NCBI RefSeq assembly: GCF_000763575.1
Contig: NZ_CP009170.1
Coordinates: forward strand, 87,501 to 151,500
Direction of reading: 5' to 3'
DNA: 64,000 bases
Source of the DNA: Thermoanaerobacter kivui
GTDB lineage: Bacteria > Bacillota > Thermoanaerobacteria > Thermoanaerobacterales > Thermoanaerobacteraceae
Within the stretch, counting starts at the first letter, position 1. Each line of letters begins with the position of its first letter. Made by a program: the position numbers and the translations under genes. Below the pieces are notes generated by a model. It saw nothing but the letters and a program-made list of their open reading frames with translations, had not been told where the DNA came from and did no database searches. Shown piece after piece: positions 15,400 through 24,799 of this stretch.

Positions 15400-17571
15400 T
15401 TATACCTTCCTTTGAAGGAGTAGTAAAATAGGAGGTATTGCGTATATACAGGTAGTGGCTGCTGCTACAATGCCAGCATCGTTGAAGGCAAGAGCAAAAA
15501 GCATACCTACGATACTGCCAAAAAATCCGTAATACACGTATTTATAATTTTTGAAGATGTTTTTAAGTACTCCCGTTGGTCTATAAGATAGTATAAATAG
15601 TACTAAAATAGATATTATAAGTACCCATGACCATATAGTGTATCTTATAAGGTTAAGCTCCATTTGAAGCTTTCTTGTAAAAATTTGGAACAAAGAATTT
15701 ATACCTTCACTTTTTACAATAATAGCTGTTTGGGCCATATGGGTAGTAGTTCCAAAAAACATTGAAGCTATAAACATCAAAAATAGTAATATTACCATAG
15801 AGATAAACATTATTAAAAAAGTTTTTTTATTTATTTTTACTCCAAAGAGCATCAAAATTGTGGAACCAAAAGCCATAAAACCAGTTATAAATCCACCGAC
15901 TTTTGCTCCAAATTGTGGTAGAACCATTAACCAAAATGCAACAGTAAAAAGGATAAAGCCTAAAATTTTTACGCTCTTGGTTTTATATTTTTCAATTAAT
16001 GCCATAGTTCCCATAATTGAAGAACCTATCAAGACTCCCATGTATTCATTTCCTATTCCATAGAACCTAGCTCCGCTTATGACGTCATATCCTAATATAG
16101 AGTTTTTCATCAAAGGAGAATTAAGTAACAAATCTATTATTATTGTGATTGTGGTTACCAAACTTATTACCATTAGTCTATCTAAATCATTTTTTACAAA
16201 ATACATGATTAACCCGTCAATTAATCCAGTTAAAACAACAACAGCCACAATGTTTAAGTAAAGAGATAAGGGGCCTAATAAAGGCAGAATTAAAAATGTC
16301 AGAGGAACAGTCATTATTCCTAAAATTATAGGTGTCAAATACTTTAAATATTCTTTTTTCAAGAACAATAGGCCTATATAAAGTATTAGCACAATGACTA
16401 AAAACAAAACGTAACTTTTCAATACCAATGGTTTAGCATTGTGGACAGAAACTATCATTTTATCTGCGTTGATAAGATAACCAAGGGCGTTTTGGTATTT
16501 GATGCTTTCAATTGGATGTCCCAACATTTCTACAGGGGGTTCTATGTTAAAGTATGATAATATTGTTGGTGCTATGTCTAAATTTGTAATAATTCCTTGG
16601 CGCTTTGTAGTATTAGAAGTCGCAAAGCCTTGTGAATAAGAAGGACCTGCTATTATTACAGGGGTAATTAAATTGTTATTTTGTATATCTTGATTAGAAG
16701 GATAAGGAGTCACGACAATAAATAAATCTTTAGACAAATCCAAATCAGATAATATTTTACCTATAAGTTTATCAGATTCATATAATGCCTTTTCTCTGTA
16801 ACGCTGAGCCAAGGAAGGGGAAGTATATTTAGAAAATACATCTGCCCTTAAAATATCTCCAGGGTCTATAATAATGAGGCCACCATTTTTACTGTATTCT
16901 ACAAATTTATTGTAAAGTTTTTCATAATCGGCTTTTACCATGTAAGGACTATTATCATCTTTTACTAATAAATCTTCGCTAATATCTCCCTCAGATATCC
17001 CGTTTTTGTCCATGCCAATTAAAGGGGCATATCTTTTATAGGATATTCCTGAGGGAGTCTTTATGTCAGAGTTCCCTAATACGTACACGTTAATTTCATT
17101 TCTTTTTAAAAGTTCACCTAACAATCCCGGCGTAACAGTATAATTTAAAGTAGAAGCTTGATTTATTAAATCTTGTATTCCTAAGTTAACTATATTACCT
17201 TCTTGTGGAAGTTTCCCAGTGTAAAGGTGATATAATTTTTCTGCAGAAGTATAGCCATAAACTTCATCATTGTTAAAACATAAGCTACCCATTTCACCAG
17301 CCGAAGCTCGGGTACCTGTTCCTATGGTGAGATAAGAAGAAGGTTCTGAATAACTTCCGGCTGCTCTTGTATTCATAAGTGCTAAGGAACCTATGTCTAA
17401 TAACTTTTTTATATTTGGAAGATTGTATTTAGCAAGGTCATTAATACTTGTCCTATCTAAAATAAAGAGCACTGCTATTTTATTCTTTGTTGGAGATGCA
17501 AAAGAAATTGAAGGGGAAACTGCAAAGAAAATAAACACAAGACATAAAAAAATTGCAAAAAACTTTTTCAT
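15400..17571 (-). CDS. Large membrane protein with an alkaline phosphatase-like extracytoplasmic domain
   Basis: A 723-residue protein. A signal peptide (residues 1-26, ending SFASP) is followed by about 340 residues predicted outside the cell with features of the alkaline phosphatase superfamily (VLFILDRTSINDL, NTRAAGSYSEPSSYLTIGTG, and TNLDIAPTILSYFNI near 330-350, the last a common metal-site neighbourhood in this superfamily). The C-terminal half holds roughly ten hydrophobic segments. The likely role is hydrolysis or transfer of phosphate-linked groups at the cell envelope. The exact substrate is unknown, and the usual nucleophile motif is not clear, so catalytic activity is uncertain. 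It is monocistronic and upstream of the TSUP gene on the same strand. Confidence 0.65.
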   Translation of the reverse strand: MKKFFAIFLCLVFIFFAVSPSISFASPTKNKIAVLFILDRTSINDLAKYNLPNIKKLLDIGSLALMNTRAAGSYSEPSSYLTIGTGTRASAGEMGSLCFNNDEVYGYTSAEKLYHLYTGKLPQEGNIVNLGIQDLINQASTLNYTVTPGLLGELLKRNEINVYVLGNSDIKTPSGISYKRYAPLIGMDKNGISEGDISEDLLVKDDNSPYMVKADYEKLYNKFVEYSKNGGLIIIDPGDILRADVFSKYTSPSLAQRYREKALYESDKLIGKILSDLDLSKDLFIVVTPYPSNQDIQNNNLITPVIIAGPSYSQGFATSNTTKRQGIITNLDIAPTILSYFNIEPPVEMLGHPIESIKYQNALGYLINADKMIVSVHNAKPLVLKSYVLFLVIVLILYIGLLFLKKEYLKYLTPIILGIMTVPLTFLILPLLGPLSLYLNIVAVVVLTGLIDGLIMYFVKNDLDRLMVISLVTTITIIIDLLLNSPLMKNSILGYDVISGARFYGIGNEYMGVLIGSSIMGTMALIEKYKTKSVKILGFILFTVAFWLMVLPQFGAKVGGFITGFMAFGSTILMLFGVKINKKTFLIMFISMVILLFLMFIASMFFGTTTHMAQTAIIVKSEGINSLFQIFTRKLQMELNLIRYTIWSWVLIISILVLFILSYRPTGVLKNIFKNYKYVYYGFFGSIVGMLFALAFNDAGIVAAATTCIYAIPPILLLLQRKV

Positions 17572-17702
17572 AGATTATCCTTCCTTTTCAATTAGTAAAT
17601 TGACACCCAAACATTATACCATTAAATTATTAAAAATTTATTAACAACAGAAAGGTTAAATCTGTTAATTTGTTAATAACTTTTCAATGCAAATTAAAAA
17701 AT

Positions 17703-17740
17703 CCCCTTTTTTATGCTTTAAATTTGTGCATAAAAAGGGG
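17703..17740 (-). terminator. Rho-independent terminator after arcA
   Basis: On the minus strand a 13-bp stem rich in A-T with a four-GC base (17740-17728 with 17716-17703, one extra A bulged) is followed by a T run. It lies 13 bases past the arcA stop codon. Confidence 0.75.
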
Positions 17741-17753
17741 ACTGTGATTTAAT

Positions 17754-18977
17754 TTATTCTCTTAAAAGGGGCATAGTCATACAACGAGGGCCGCCTCTTC
17801 CTCTTGAAAGTTCCGACCCTTCAATAGGGATTACCTTTATTCCTTCTTTTTCCATTATTTTATTAGATATTTCATTTCTAGAATAGGTTACAATAACTCC
17901 CGGAGCGATAGCTAAAGTGTTTGTACTGTCATTCCATTGCTCTCTTGCAGAAGTTATTGCATTTAACCCGCCAGTTGGTATTATATCTATTGTGTAGAGA
18001 TTTAGCGCATTTTTTAATGCTGTTTGCAAATCTTTTTCCTGATGTATAGAGAAACCTTTTTCCTCTTTTATGATGCTAAATACTCTCAACTCGTTTTTTA
18101 TTCCTGGATAAAAAACAAATCTGTTTGTGTCAACCATGGTGAAAACTGTATCTAAATGCATATAAGAACGGTTTATAGGGATTTGCACTACCAATATTCT
18201 TTCGACAGAGGAACCTTTTTCAAATAAATTATGGGCTAATTGTTCTATTGCCTGAGGAGTTGTTCTTTCACTACATCCTACTGCAATTACTTTTTCGCTT
18301 AATACCAGCACATCTCCGCCCTCTATGGAATGAGGATAGCTATCATCATACCACCAAGGAATATTATTTTTTCTAAAAATTTCATGATATTTATAAATGT
18401 ATTTTAATATTAGAGTTTCTGGTTTTCGCGCTGCTGTTTTCATAGAACTTATCATTAAGCCGCCATCTATCATTGCTCCGGGGTCTCTTGTAAAATAAAG
18501 GTTTGGTAAGGGCTTTATATAAAAATAATTATCTTGGTATATGTATTCTGCTAAACCCATCATAGATTTTTTTATCTTTATTTCATTTAGAGCCAAACCT
18601 GCAATTGCTATTTCGGCAACCTCGTTTGAAGATTTTTCTTTAAGGAATTCTTTTAAATAGTTATTGATTTTTGGAGAGGTAACTCCATTTACTTGAAGTA
18701 ATTCCTCAATAAATTTTTCTTTTACATCTTCTTCTTTTAATATTTCTTCTAAGAGATTTTGTAAATACAGTACTTGGACTTCATTTTGCTGCAATACTTT
18801 TGCAAAGTTGTCGTGTTCTTCTTGGATCCTTCTAACCCAAGGGATATCGTCGAAAAGAAGCTCGGATAAATTTTGAGGGGTCAATCTTTCCAATTCTTTC
18901 CCTGGCCTGTGCAAAATCGTTGTTTTTAATTTATTTATTTCTGAATTTACGCGGGGAGCAGTAACTACTTTTGTCAA
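17754..18977 (-). CDS. arcA: Arginine deiminase
   Basis: A 407-residue protein, normal ArcA length. The substrate and catalytic motifs FTRDPGAMIDGG, IEGGDVLVLS and MHLDTVFTMVD are present, and the catalytic cysteine is in RGGPRCMTMPLLRE at the C-terminus. It converts arginine to citrulline and ammonia. The start is TTG 18977, 8 bases after AGGAGG. No ornithine carbamoyltransferase or carbamate kinase gene is adjacent, so this is an orphan arcA; energy from arginine would need those genes elsewhere. It diverges from yabB with 138 bases between. Confidence 0.95.
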   Translation of the reverse strand: MTKVVTAPRVNSEINKLKTTILHRPGKELERLTPQNLSELLFDDIPWVRRIQEEHDNFAKVLQQNEVQVLYLQNLLEEILKEEDVKEKFIEELLQVNGVTSPKINNYLKEFLKEKSSNEVAEIAIAGLALNEIKIKKSMMGLAEYIYQDNYFYIKPLPNLYFTRDPGAMIDGGLMISSMKTAARKPETLILKYIYKYHEIFRKNNIPWWYDDSYPHSIEGGDVLVLSEKVIAVGCSERTTPQAIEQLAHNLFEKGSSVERILVVQIPINRSYMHLDTVFTMVDTNRFVFYPGIKNELRVFSIIKEEKGFSIHQEKDLQTALKNALNLYTIDIIPTGGLNAITSAREQWNDSTNTLAIAPGVIVTYSRNEISNKIMEKEGIKVIPIEGSELSRGRGGPRCMTMPLLRE

Positions 18978-19115
18978 CTTTTCATCCTCCTAATGTTTAA
19001 ATTCTTTATATAGTATACTGTGCACTACTTCAATTTTCAATACGTATTTAAAAAGTTAATAAAAACTTTTGGCAATTGTGATAAAATAAATCAAGAATAT
19101 TATAGAGGTGATAAA

Positions 19116-19862
19116 ATGTTAAGAGATGGGGAAAGATTAGATGAATTAAACTTGAAAGATTTAGTTATAATTCAACACAAGGATAAATTTAAATTCGGAA
19201 TGGATGCGGTATTGCTTGCTAATTTTGTTACTGCTAAAAAAGGAGATAAAATTGTAGATTTAGGATGTGGGTCTGGCATAATACCTATTTTAATTGCTGC
19301 TAAAACTCAAGATACCTTTATTTACGGTGTTGAGATACAAGAAGATATGGCGGATATGGCTACAAGAAGTGTAGTTATTAATAAAATGGAAGAAAGAATA
19401 AAAATAATAAAAGGCGATGTAAGAGGATTAGAAAAGATATTAGGATATGAAAAATTTGATATAGTGACTTCAAATCCTCCCTATATGCCAGTAAAAACGG
19501 GATTTGATAAAAAACAAAAGTCAGAAAATATCGCGAGATACGAAATATATGGAGGACTTGAGGAATTTATAAAGGCTGCTTCGAAACTTTTAAAATTTGG
19601 AGGAAAATTTTTTATGATTCATAGAACAGAAAGATTAGTTGACATTTTGTATTTTTTGAGAAAATACAATTTAGAACCTAAAAAATTGAGATTTGTGCAT
19701 CCTTATGTAGATAGTAAACCCAATCTTTTGCTAATAGAATCAAAAAAAGGTTCTCAGCCAGGTTTAAACATATTGGCTCCCCTTTATGTGTATGAAAAAA
19801 GTGGGGAGTATACAAAAGAAATTATAGAAATATACTCTAAAATGCAATTAGAGGAGGAATAA
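19116..19862 (+). CDS. tRNA1(Val) A37 N6-methyltransferase family protein (YabB/TrmN6-like)
   Basis: About 248 residues. The SAM-binding motif VDLGCGSGIIPI and the amino-methyltransferase motif TSNPPYMP identify an N6-adenine methyltransferase of the TrmN6/YabB type. ATG 19116 is chosen because GAGGTGAT precedes it; the longer frame from 19020 has no ribosome site. rsmI starts two bases after its stop, matching the Bacillus yabB-yabC order, though the small GIY-YIG gene that lies between them in Bacillus is missing. The precise target base is inferred from the family. Confidence 0.9.
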   Translation: MLRDGERLDELNLKDLVIIQHKDKFKFGMDAVLLANFVTAKKGDKIVDLGCGSGIIPILIAAKTQDTFIYGVEIQEDMADMATRSVVINKMEERIKIIKGDVRGLEKILGYEKFDIVTSNPPYMPVKTGFDKKQKSENIARYEIYGGLEEFIKAASKLLKFGGKFFMIHRTERLVDILYFLRKYNLEPKKLRFVHPYVDSKPNLLLIESKKGSQPGLNILAPLYVYEKSGEYTKEIIEIYSKMQLEEE

Positions 19863-19864
19863 AG

Positions 19865-20686
19865 ATGGAAAATTATGGGGTATTATATTTATGTCCCACT
19901 CCTATTGGTAATTTAGAAGATATAACTTTAAGAGTTTTAAAAACTTTAAAAGAAGTTGATATTATAGCTGCCGAAGATACGAGGCAAACTCTTAAACTTT
20001 TAAATCATTTTGACATAAAAAAACCTCTTACCAGTTACCATGAACATAACAAAAGGACAAAAGGGGTAAAACTTATAGAGGAATTAAAAAAAGGGAAGTC
20101 AATTGCCTTAGTTACAGATGCAGGTACACCTGCAATCTCAGACCCTGGGGAAGACCTTGTGAAACTTTGCATAGAAGAAGACATAAAAGTTGTGTCATTG
20201 CCTGGTCCAACTGCTGCAATTACTGCTTTAGTTGCTTCAGGATTAAATACTTCTTCCTTTGTTTTTGAAGGTTTTTTGCCGACAAAAAATAAAGAAAGAG
20301 AAGAAAGGCTAAACCGTATTTCAAAAGAAGAGAGAACTGTCATACTTTATGAGGCACCTCATCGTTTAAAAGAAACTCTCCACGAATTGAAATCTTATGT
20401 AGCTGAAAGAAAGATTGTCATAGCAAGAGAACTTACTAAAATTCATGAAGAATTTATAAAAGGGACAATAGATGAGGTTTTAACGAAACTGGGGGATGAA
20501 ATAAAAGGTGAAATTGTACTAATTATTGAAGGAGCACAAAAACAACAAGTTGAAGAAAAACCAGAGATATTAATTCAAAAATACCTTGCAGAGGGAATGG
20601 ATAAAAAAGAGGTTATTAAAAAAGTTGCTAAGGAATTGGGAATACCCAAAAGTCAAGTGTATAAACTTACTATAGGAAAAAAGTAA
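19865..20686 (+). CDS. rsmI: 16S rRNA C1402 2'-O-ribose methyltransferase
   Basis: A 273-residue protein with the tetrapyrrole-methylase fold. The motifs YLCPTPIGNLEDITLRVL, AEDTRQTLKLL, VTDAGTPAISDPG and SLPGPTAAI are those of RsmI. It methylates the ribose of C1402 in the ribosomal decoding centre. Its ATG follows the yabB stop by two bases with the GAGGAGG ribosome site inside yabB. The length is family-normal. Confidence 0.96.
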   Translation: MENYGVLYLCPTPIGNLEDITLRVLKTLKEVDIIAAEDTRQTLKLLNHFDIKKPLTSYHEHNKRTKGVKLIEELKKGKSIALVTDAGTPAISDPGEDLVKLCIEEDIKVVSLPGPTAAITALVASGLNTSSFVFEGFLPTKNKEREERLNRISKEERTVILYEAPHRLKETLHELKSYVAERKIVIARELTKIHEEFIKGTIDEVLTKLGDEIKGEIVLIIEGAQKQQVEEKPEILIQKYLAEGMDKKEVIKKVAKELGIPKSQVYKLTIGKK

Positions 20687-20750
20687 AGAAGTTGGAAATA
20701 ATAGTTATTATCAATTGAATTTGATTTTCAATATCCCAAATTAAAAATAT

Positions 20751-20779
20751 TTGCATATTTTTCACCAATAAACTATAAT
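20751..20779 (+). promoter_or_regulatory. Sigma-A type promoter of the CDF transporter gene
   Basis: TTGCAT (20751-20756) and TATAAT (20774-20779) are separated by 17 bases, about 45 bases upstream of the start codon. Confidence 0.7.
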
Positions 20780-20822
20780 ATATATCAACAGTGAAATTTC
20801 AATTGAGAATATGGAGGATGTT

Positions 20823-21692
20823 ATGAATAAACAAAACGCAGCTTTGCTATCTGTGGTTTCTAACAGTGTATTGATAGCTATAAAATTGTTGGCGGGAATA
20901 CTAATGCATTCAGTAGGGGTAATTTCTGAAGCCATACATTCTTCAATTGATTTAATTGCTAGTCTAATTGCCTTTTTCTCCATACGAGTAGCAGTAAAAC
21001 CCGCAGATGAGGACCACCCTTTTGGACACAGCAAATATGAGAACGTTTCTGGCTTTGTGGAAGCTATTTTAATTTTTTTTGCAGCTATACTTATCATATA
21101 TGAGGCAGTGCGAAGAATAATTACTGGTACTTATGTAGAAAATTTAGGAATGGGCATTATTGTCATGATTTTTGCATCTTTTGTAAATGGAGTAGTATCA
21201 TATTTTTTGTTTAAAGTATCTAAAGAAGAAAATTCTATTGCCTTAAAAGCAGATGCAATGCACCTTTTAACTGATGTATTTACGTCTTTGGGAGTTACAC
21301 TAGGACTTGTTGCCATAAAAGTCACTAAATTGGATATTTTGGATCCAATCATAGCTATTTTTGTTGCATTGCTTATTATAAAAGCATCAATTGAGTTGAC
21401 AAAGGAAGCTTTAAAAGATTTGACAGACACTAGTCTTCCAGAAGAGGAAGTTAAAGAAATAGAGAATATAATAAAATCAAATTCTGAAATTACAAGTTTT
21501 CACAAATTGAGAACGAGAAAATCGGGGCCTCGAAGAGAAATAGACGTTCATTTGAGAGTGGACAGAAATTACAACATAGTAGATGCCCATGAATTGTCCC
21601 ATAAGGTTTCAAAACAAATAACTGATAAATTCCCTGATTCCCATGTGATAATCCATGTAGAACCGGAAAGAAAAAAAGAAGAGGATAAATAA
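20823..21692 (+). CDS. Cation diffusion facilitator (CDF) family metal transporter
   Basis: About 289 residues. Six membrane segments are predicted in the first 200 residues, with the metal-binding motifs HSSIDLIAS and HPFGHSKYE, then ADAMHLLTDVFTS, followed by a soluble C-terminal domain ending in VIIHVEPE. CDF proteins export Zn, Mn, Fe or Co by proton antiport. ATG 20823 is chosen since GGAGG lies 5 bases upstream. The gene stands alone with its own promoter and convergent terminator. The metal is not predictable from sequence by eye. Confidence 0.92.
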   Translation: MNKQNAALLSVVSNSVLIAIKLLAGILMHSVGVISEAIHSSIDLIASLIAFFSIRVAVKPADEDHPFGHSKYENVSGFVEAILIFFAAILIIYEAVRRIITGTYVENLGMGIIVMIFASFVNGVVSYFLFKVSKEENSIALKADAMHLLTDVFTSLGVTLGLVAIKVTKLDILDPIIAIFVALLIIKASIELTKEALKDLTDTSLPEEEVKEIENIIKSNSEITSFHKLRTRKSGPRREIDVHLRVDRNYNIVDAHELSHKVSKQITDKFPDSHVIIHVEPERKKEEDK

Positions 21693-21723
21693 TAGGAGGA
21701 CACACCCTCCTATTATTTATCCT
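21682..21723. terminator. Long convergent hairpin between the CDF gene and abrB
   Basis: A perfect 18-bp stem (21682-21699 with 21706-21723) has a 6-base loop and includes the CDF stop codon. T runs are short, but the stem serves both converging transcripts. Confidence 0.75.
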
Positions 21724-21727
21724 GCTA

Positions 21728-21979
21728 TTAGTCTACAGATTTCTTTAACTCTTCAAGGCAATTTTTACATATATTTTTGCCTTTGTAGTTTATTACATTC
21801 TCAGCGTTGCCGCAGAAAATGCAAGCAGGCTCATACTTTTTGAGGACTATTTGTTCCCCATCAACATAGATTTCAAGAGCATCTCTCTCTGCTATGTTAA
21901 GTGTCCTCCTGAGCTCGATTGGTATTACTACCCTTCCCAATTCGTCTACTTTTCTTACAATACCTGTGGATTTCAACAT
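21728..21979 (-). CDS. abrB: AbrB-family transition-state regulator
   Basis: An 83-residue protein. The first 50 residues are almost the Bacillus AbrB DNA-binding domain (MLKSTGIVRKVDELGRVVIP, then ELRRTLNIAERDALEIYVDG). The C-terminal part differs: it holds two CxxC pairs (CIFCGN and CKNCLEEL), a likely zinc ribbon in place of the Bacillus multimerisation domain. ATG 21979 follows GGAGGGGAG. In Bacillus AbrB represses post-exponential genes. It lies between rsmI and metG as in Bacillus. Confidence 0.93.
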   Translation of the reverse strand: MLKSTGIVRKVDELGRVVIPIELRRTLNIAERDALEIYVDGEQIVLKKYEPACIFCGNAENVINYKGKNICKNCLEELKKSVD

Positions 21980-22156
21980 TTTTCTCCCCTCCTGAGTTAC
22001 AAAATTCGACAACTAAACTTCACTTATAATAATACCAAGTTTTGAAAAATAAGTCAACACCTTTTTTGGAATTTTTTAAGGTTAATAACATAAATTTTAT
22101 TACATAAGAAGAAAAGCATAAACGAAGTTTTTTTGGTAATTTGGGAGGGCTATACC

Positions 22157-22741
22157 ATGATAAATTACATATGGTTTTTTATGATAGCGATAGGAGTTTT
22201 AGTAGGAATAATAAATGGCAGAATGGCAGAAGTATCCAAAGCTATAATTGATTCAGCACAGACTGCTGTTGCTATTTCGATAGGGTTAGTTGGTGTAATG
22301 TCTTTATGGCTTGGAATAATGAAAATTGCAGATAAGTCAGGCCTTACAGATATTATCGCAAAATTGCTAAAACCTACAATTATAAGGCTTTTTCCTGATG
22401 TGCCAAAAGACCACCCAGCTATTTCAGCGATGATAATGAATATATCAGCTAATATGTTGGGATTAGGTAATGCAGCAACACCTTTTGGGATTAAGGCTAT
22501 GGAATACCTTCAAGAGCTTAATAAAAAAGACAGTGCTTCAAATGCAATGGGCCGTTTTTTAGTGATAAATACAGCTTCAATACAGCTTATACCTGCAGTA
22601 ATGATTGGAATAAGGGCTTCTTTGGGAGCTAAAAATCCTGCGGATTTTGTGATTGTCAGCGTACTTTCAACTAGCACTGCACTTGTAGCTGGCCTTATTT
22701 TGAATAAATACCTTGAAAAAATGCCTATATTTAAGGAGTGA
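22157..22741 (+). CDS. spmA: Spore maturation protein A
   Basis: About 194 residues with a nucleoside-recognition (Gate) domain and four to five hydrophobic segments; MNISANMLGLGNAATPFGIK is the conserved core. SpmA and SpmB are membrane proteins needed for spore core dehydration in Bacillus and Clostridium. ATG 22157 is chosen because GGGAGG lies 8 bases upstream. Its stop overlaps the ribosome site of spmB, giving translational coupling. Confidence 0.92.
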   Translation: MINYIWFFMIAIGVLVGIINGRMAEVSKAIIDSAQTAVAISIGLVGVMSLWLGIMKIADKSGLTDIIAKLLKPTIIRLFPDVPKDHPAISAMIMNISANMLGLGNAATPFGIKAMEYLQELNKKDSASNAMGRFLVINTASIQLIPAVMIGIRASLGAKNPADFVIVSVLSTSTALVAGLILNKYLEKMPIFKE

Positions 22742-22746
22742 AAATA

Positions 22747-23268
22747 ATGATGAAAATTATATCTGAATGGATTATTCCTATACTTGTTCTTCTTATTCCT
22801 TTTTATGGAATCATAAAAAATGTCAAAGTGTATGAAGTGTTCGTCGATGGGGCAAAAGAAGGAATTTCTGTAGTTATAAAAATTTTTCCAGCTCTTGTAG
22901 CAATGCTTGTGGCAATAGGTGTATTAAGAGCGTCAGGCGCCCTTGACTTATTGGGGGAATTTTTAATGCCTTTTACAAATAAAATAGGCATGCCACAGGA
23001 GCTTGTGCCTCTTGCTTTAATAAGGCCTCTTTCGGGAAGCGGTGCTTTGGGGATTGCGACTGAGATTATAAAAACTCATGGTGCTGATTCTCTAATCGGA
23101 AAAATGGCTTCTGCTATGTATGGATCTACTGAGACCACTTTTTATGTTCTTGCTGTTTACTATGGGGCAGTGGGAATAAAAAAGATGAGACATTCTGTTA
23201 TCTCTGGAATTTTTGCAGATATTATCGCAATACTTTCTTGTGTATTTTATAGCAGATTATTTTTTTAA
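22747..23268 (+). CDS. spmB: Spore maturation protein B
   Basis: About 173 residues, hydrophobic, with the second Gate domain of the pair; RPLSGSGALGIATEII and MYGSTETTFYVLAVY are the conserved core. It acts with SpmA in spore core dehydration. ATG 22747 is preferred to GTG 22738 since AAGGAG lies 8 bases before it. It forms a two-gene operon with spmA. Confidence 0.92.
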   Translation: MMKIISEWIIPILVLLIPFYGIIKNVKVYEVFVDGAKEGISVVIKIFPALVAMLVAIGVLRASGALDLLGEFLMPFTNKIGMPQELVPLALIRPLSGSGALGIATEIIKTHGADSLIGKMASAMYGSTETTFYVLAVYYGAVGIKKMRHSVISGIFADIIAILSCVFYSRLFF

Positions 23269-23349
23269 TACTTGTACACTTTTTCACTTTTGTTATACTA
23301 TATATTGTAATGTTGTTTTTGCCTTTTAAAAGGAAAGGAATGATTTTTT

Positions 23350-24753
23350 GTGGCAACAATACCAAAATTAATAAGAAAATTAGGAAAAGAAGCATATAAT
23401 TTGTATATTGTTGGGGGATACATAAGGGACAGGATTTTAAATAGAGAAGCTAAAGATTATGATTTTGTAGTTCAGGAAGATGCAGAGAAAATCGCCAAAT
23501 TAGCGGCAGAAAAATTAGGGGGTACTTTTGTGCCTTTTATGGAGGAAAAAGGCACATATAGGGTTGTTGTAGGAGATGAAATATTGGATTTTACTAATTT
23601 AAGAGGAGAAGACATATACATAGATTTAGCTCATAGAGACTTTACAATGAATGCTATGGCTATAAAACTGACGGATTATTTTGAATTTGAATATATTATT
23701 GACCCTTTTGGTGGCATGATGGACATAAAAAACAGGGAAATAAAGCATGTTGGTGTGATGACCTTTAAAGAAGACCCTTTAAGAGCTTTGAGGGCCGTAA
23801 GATTTGCTGCGACTTACAAATTTGATATTGATGAGGGTACAAAGGCTAAAATAAGAGAAGAAGCGGCCTTAATAAAACAAGTAGCGCCAGAGAGAATAAT
23901 GAATGAAATTTTTATAATATTAAAAGAAAAGAATTCTCACAAATATTTAAGAATGATGGAAGATTTAAAACTTATGGAAAATATATTTGAAGAAGTTGCT
24001 AAAATGAAAGAAGTAGGAAAGTGCTATTATCACCTTACGAATGCTTGGATACATTCACTAAAAACCGTAGAAGAATACGAAAATATCATAAATTCTATGA
24101 GATTTCCCAAAGACGTATATGATATAGTTTCGGAGTATTTAGATAGAAAGCTTTCTTCTGACAACAAAGTAAAGGACATAATAAAACTTGGAGCTCTTTT
24201 TCACGATATAGGCAAACCAGAATCCATATACATTGATACTGAAAATAGAGTACATTTTTACAACCACGAGACAAAAGGAGCAGAAATCGTAAAAAAGATA
24301 GCATCAAGGATGAAAATGCCCAAAAAAGAGTCTTCTTTGCTAAAGAAGCTTGTCCTTTATCACATGAAGCCTTTAATGTACTATGTAAATGGCGGACCAA
24401 CGAATAAATCTCTTTTTAGATTTTTTTCCGAACTTAAGGATGATTCAATAGCGATTCTACTTTTATCTCAGGCTGATTTTACTGCTACAAGGCTTAATTT
24501 AGGTAAAGAGGAAGAGATACCAAAGTTTACAGATTATATTACCAAGCTTTTAAAAAGATATGTAGAATTTAAAGAAACAGAAAAACCATTACTTTCGCCG
24601 CTGGATATAATAATAAATTTTGATGTAAAAGATGGGAAAAAATTAGGACAGATTTTATATGAGATAAGAAAAAATAGATTTTATGGAGAAATTCAAGATA
24701 AAGAAGATGCTGTAGAGTTTGTAAAAGAAAGAATGAAAATAAATAAAGTATAA
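23350..24753 (+). CDS. cca: tRNA nucleotidyltransferase / poly(A) polymerase family protein with HD domain
   Basis: A 467-residue class II nucleotidyltransferase. The catalytic motif is GGYIRDRILNREAKDYDFV, followed by the RRDFTMNA-equivalent HRDFTMNAMA and the ARD region EDPLRALRAVRFA. The C-terminal half carries an HD phosphohydrolase domain (GALFHDIGKPES). This enzyme adds or repairs the 3' CCA of tRNAs; related proteins in this family may add only CC or A or be poly(A) polymerases, and that cannot be separated by eye. The start is GTG. A good promoter and a T-box for metG follow directly. Confidence 0.9.
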   Translation: MATIPKLIRKLGKEAYNLYIVGGYIRDRILNREAKDYDFVVQEDAEKIAKLAAEKLGGTFVPFMEEKGTYRVVVGDEILDFTNLRGEDIYIDLAHRDFTMNAMAIKLTDYFEFEYIIDPFGGMMDIKNREIKHVGVMTFKEDPLRALRAVRFAATYKFDIDEGTKAKIREEAALIKQVAPERIMNEIFIILKEKNSHKYLRMMEDLKLMENIFEEVAKMKEVGKCYYHLTNAWIHSLKTVEEYENIINSMRFPKDVYDIVSEYLDRKLSSDNKVKDIIKLGALFHDIGKPESIYIDTENRVHFYNHETKGAEIVKKIASRMKMPKKESSLLKKLVLYHMKPLMYYVNGGPTNKSLFRFFSELKDDSIAILLLSQADFTATRLNLGKEEEIPKFTDYITKLLKRYVEFKETEKPLLSPLDIIINFDVKDGKKLGQILYEIRKNRFYGEIQDKEDAVEFVKERMKINKV

Positions 24754-24765
24754 GAGAAAAGGTAG

Positions 24766-24794
24766 TTGACAATACTTTTTATAAACGGTATATT
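24766..24794 (+). promoter_or_regulatory. Sigma-A promoter of the metG T-box leader
   Basis: TTGACA (24766-24771) and TATATT (24789-24794) are spaced by 17 bases, with initiation expected near 24801, just before the T-box leader. Confidence 0.85.
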
Positions 24795-24799
24795 AAAGA

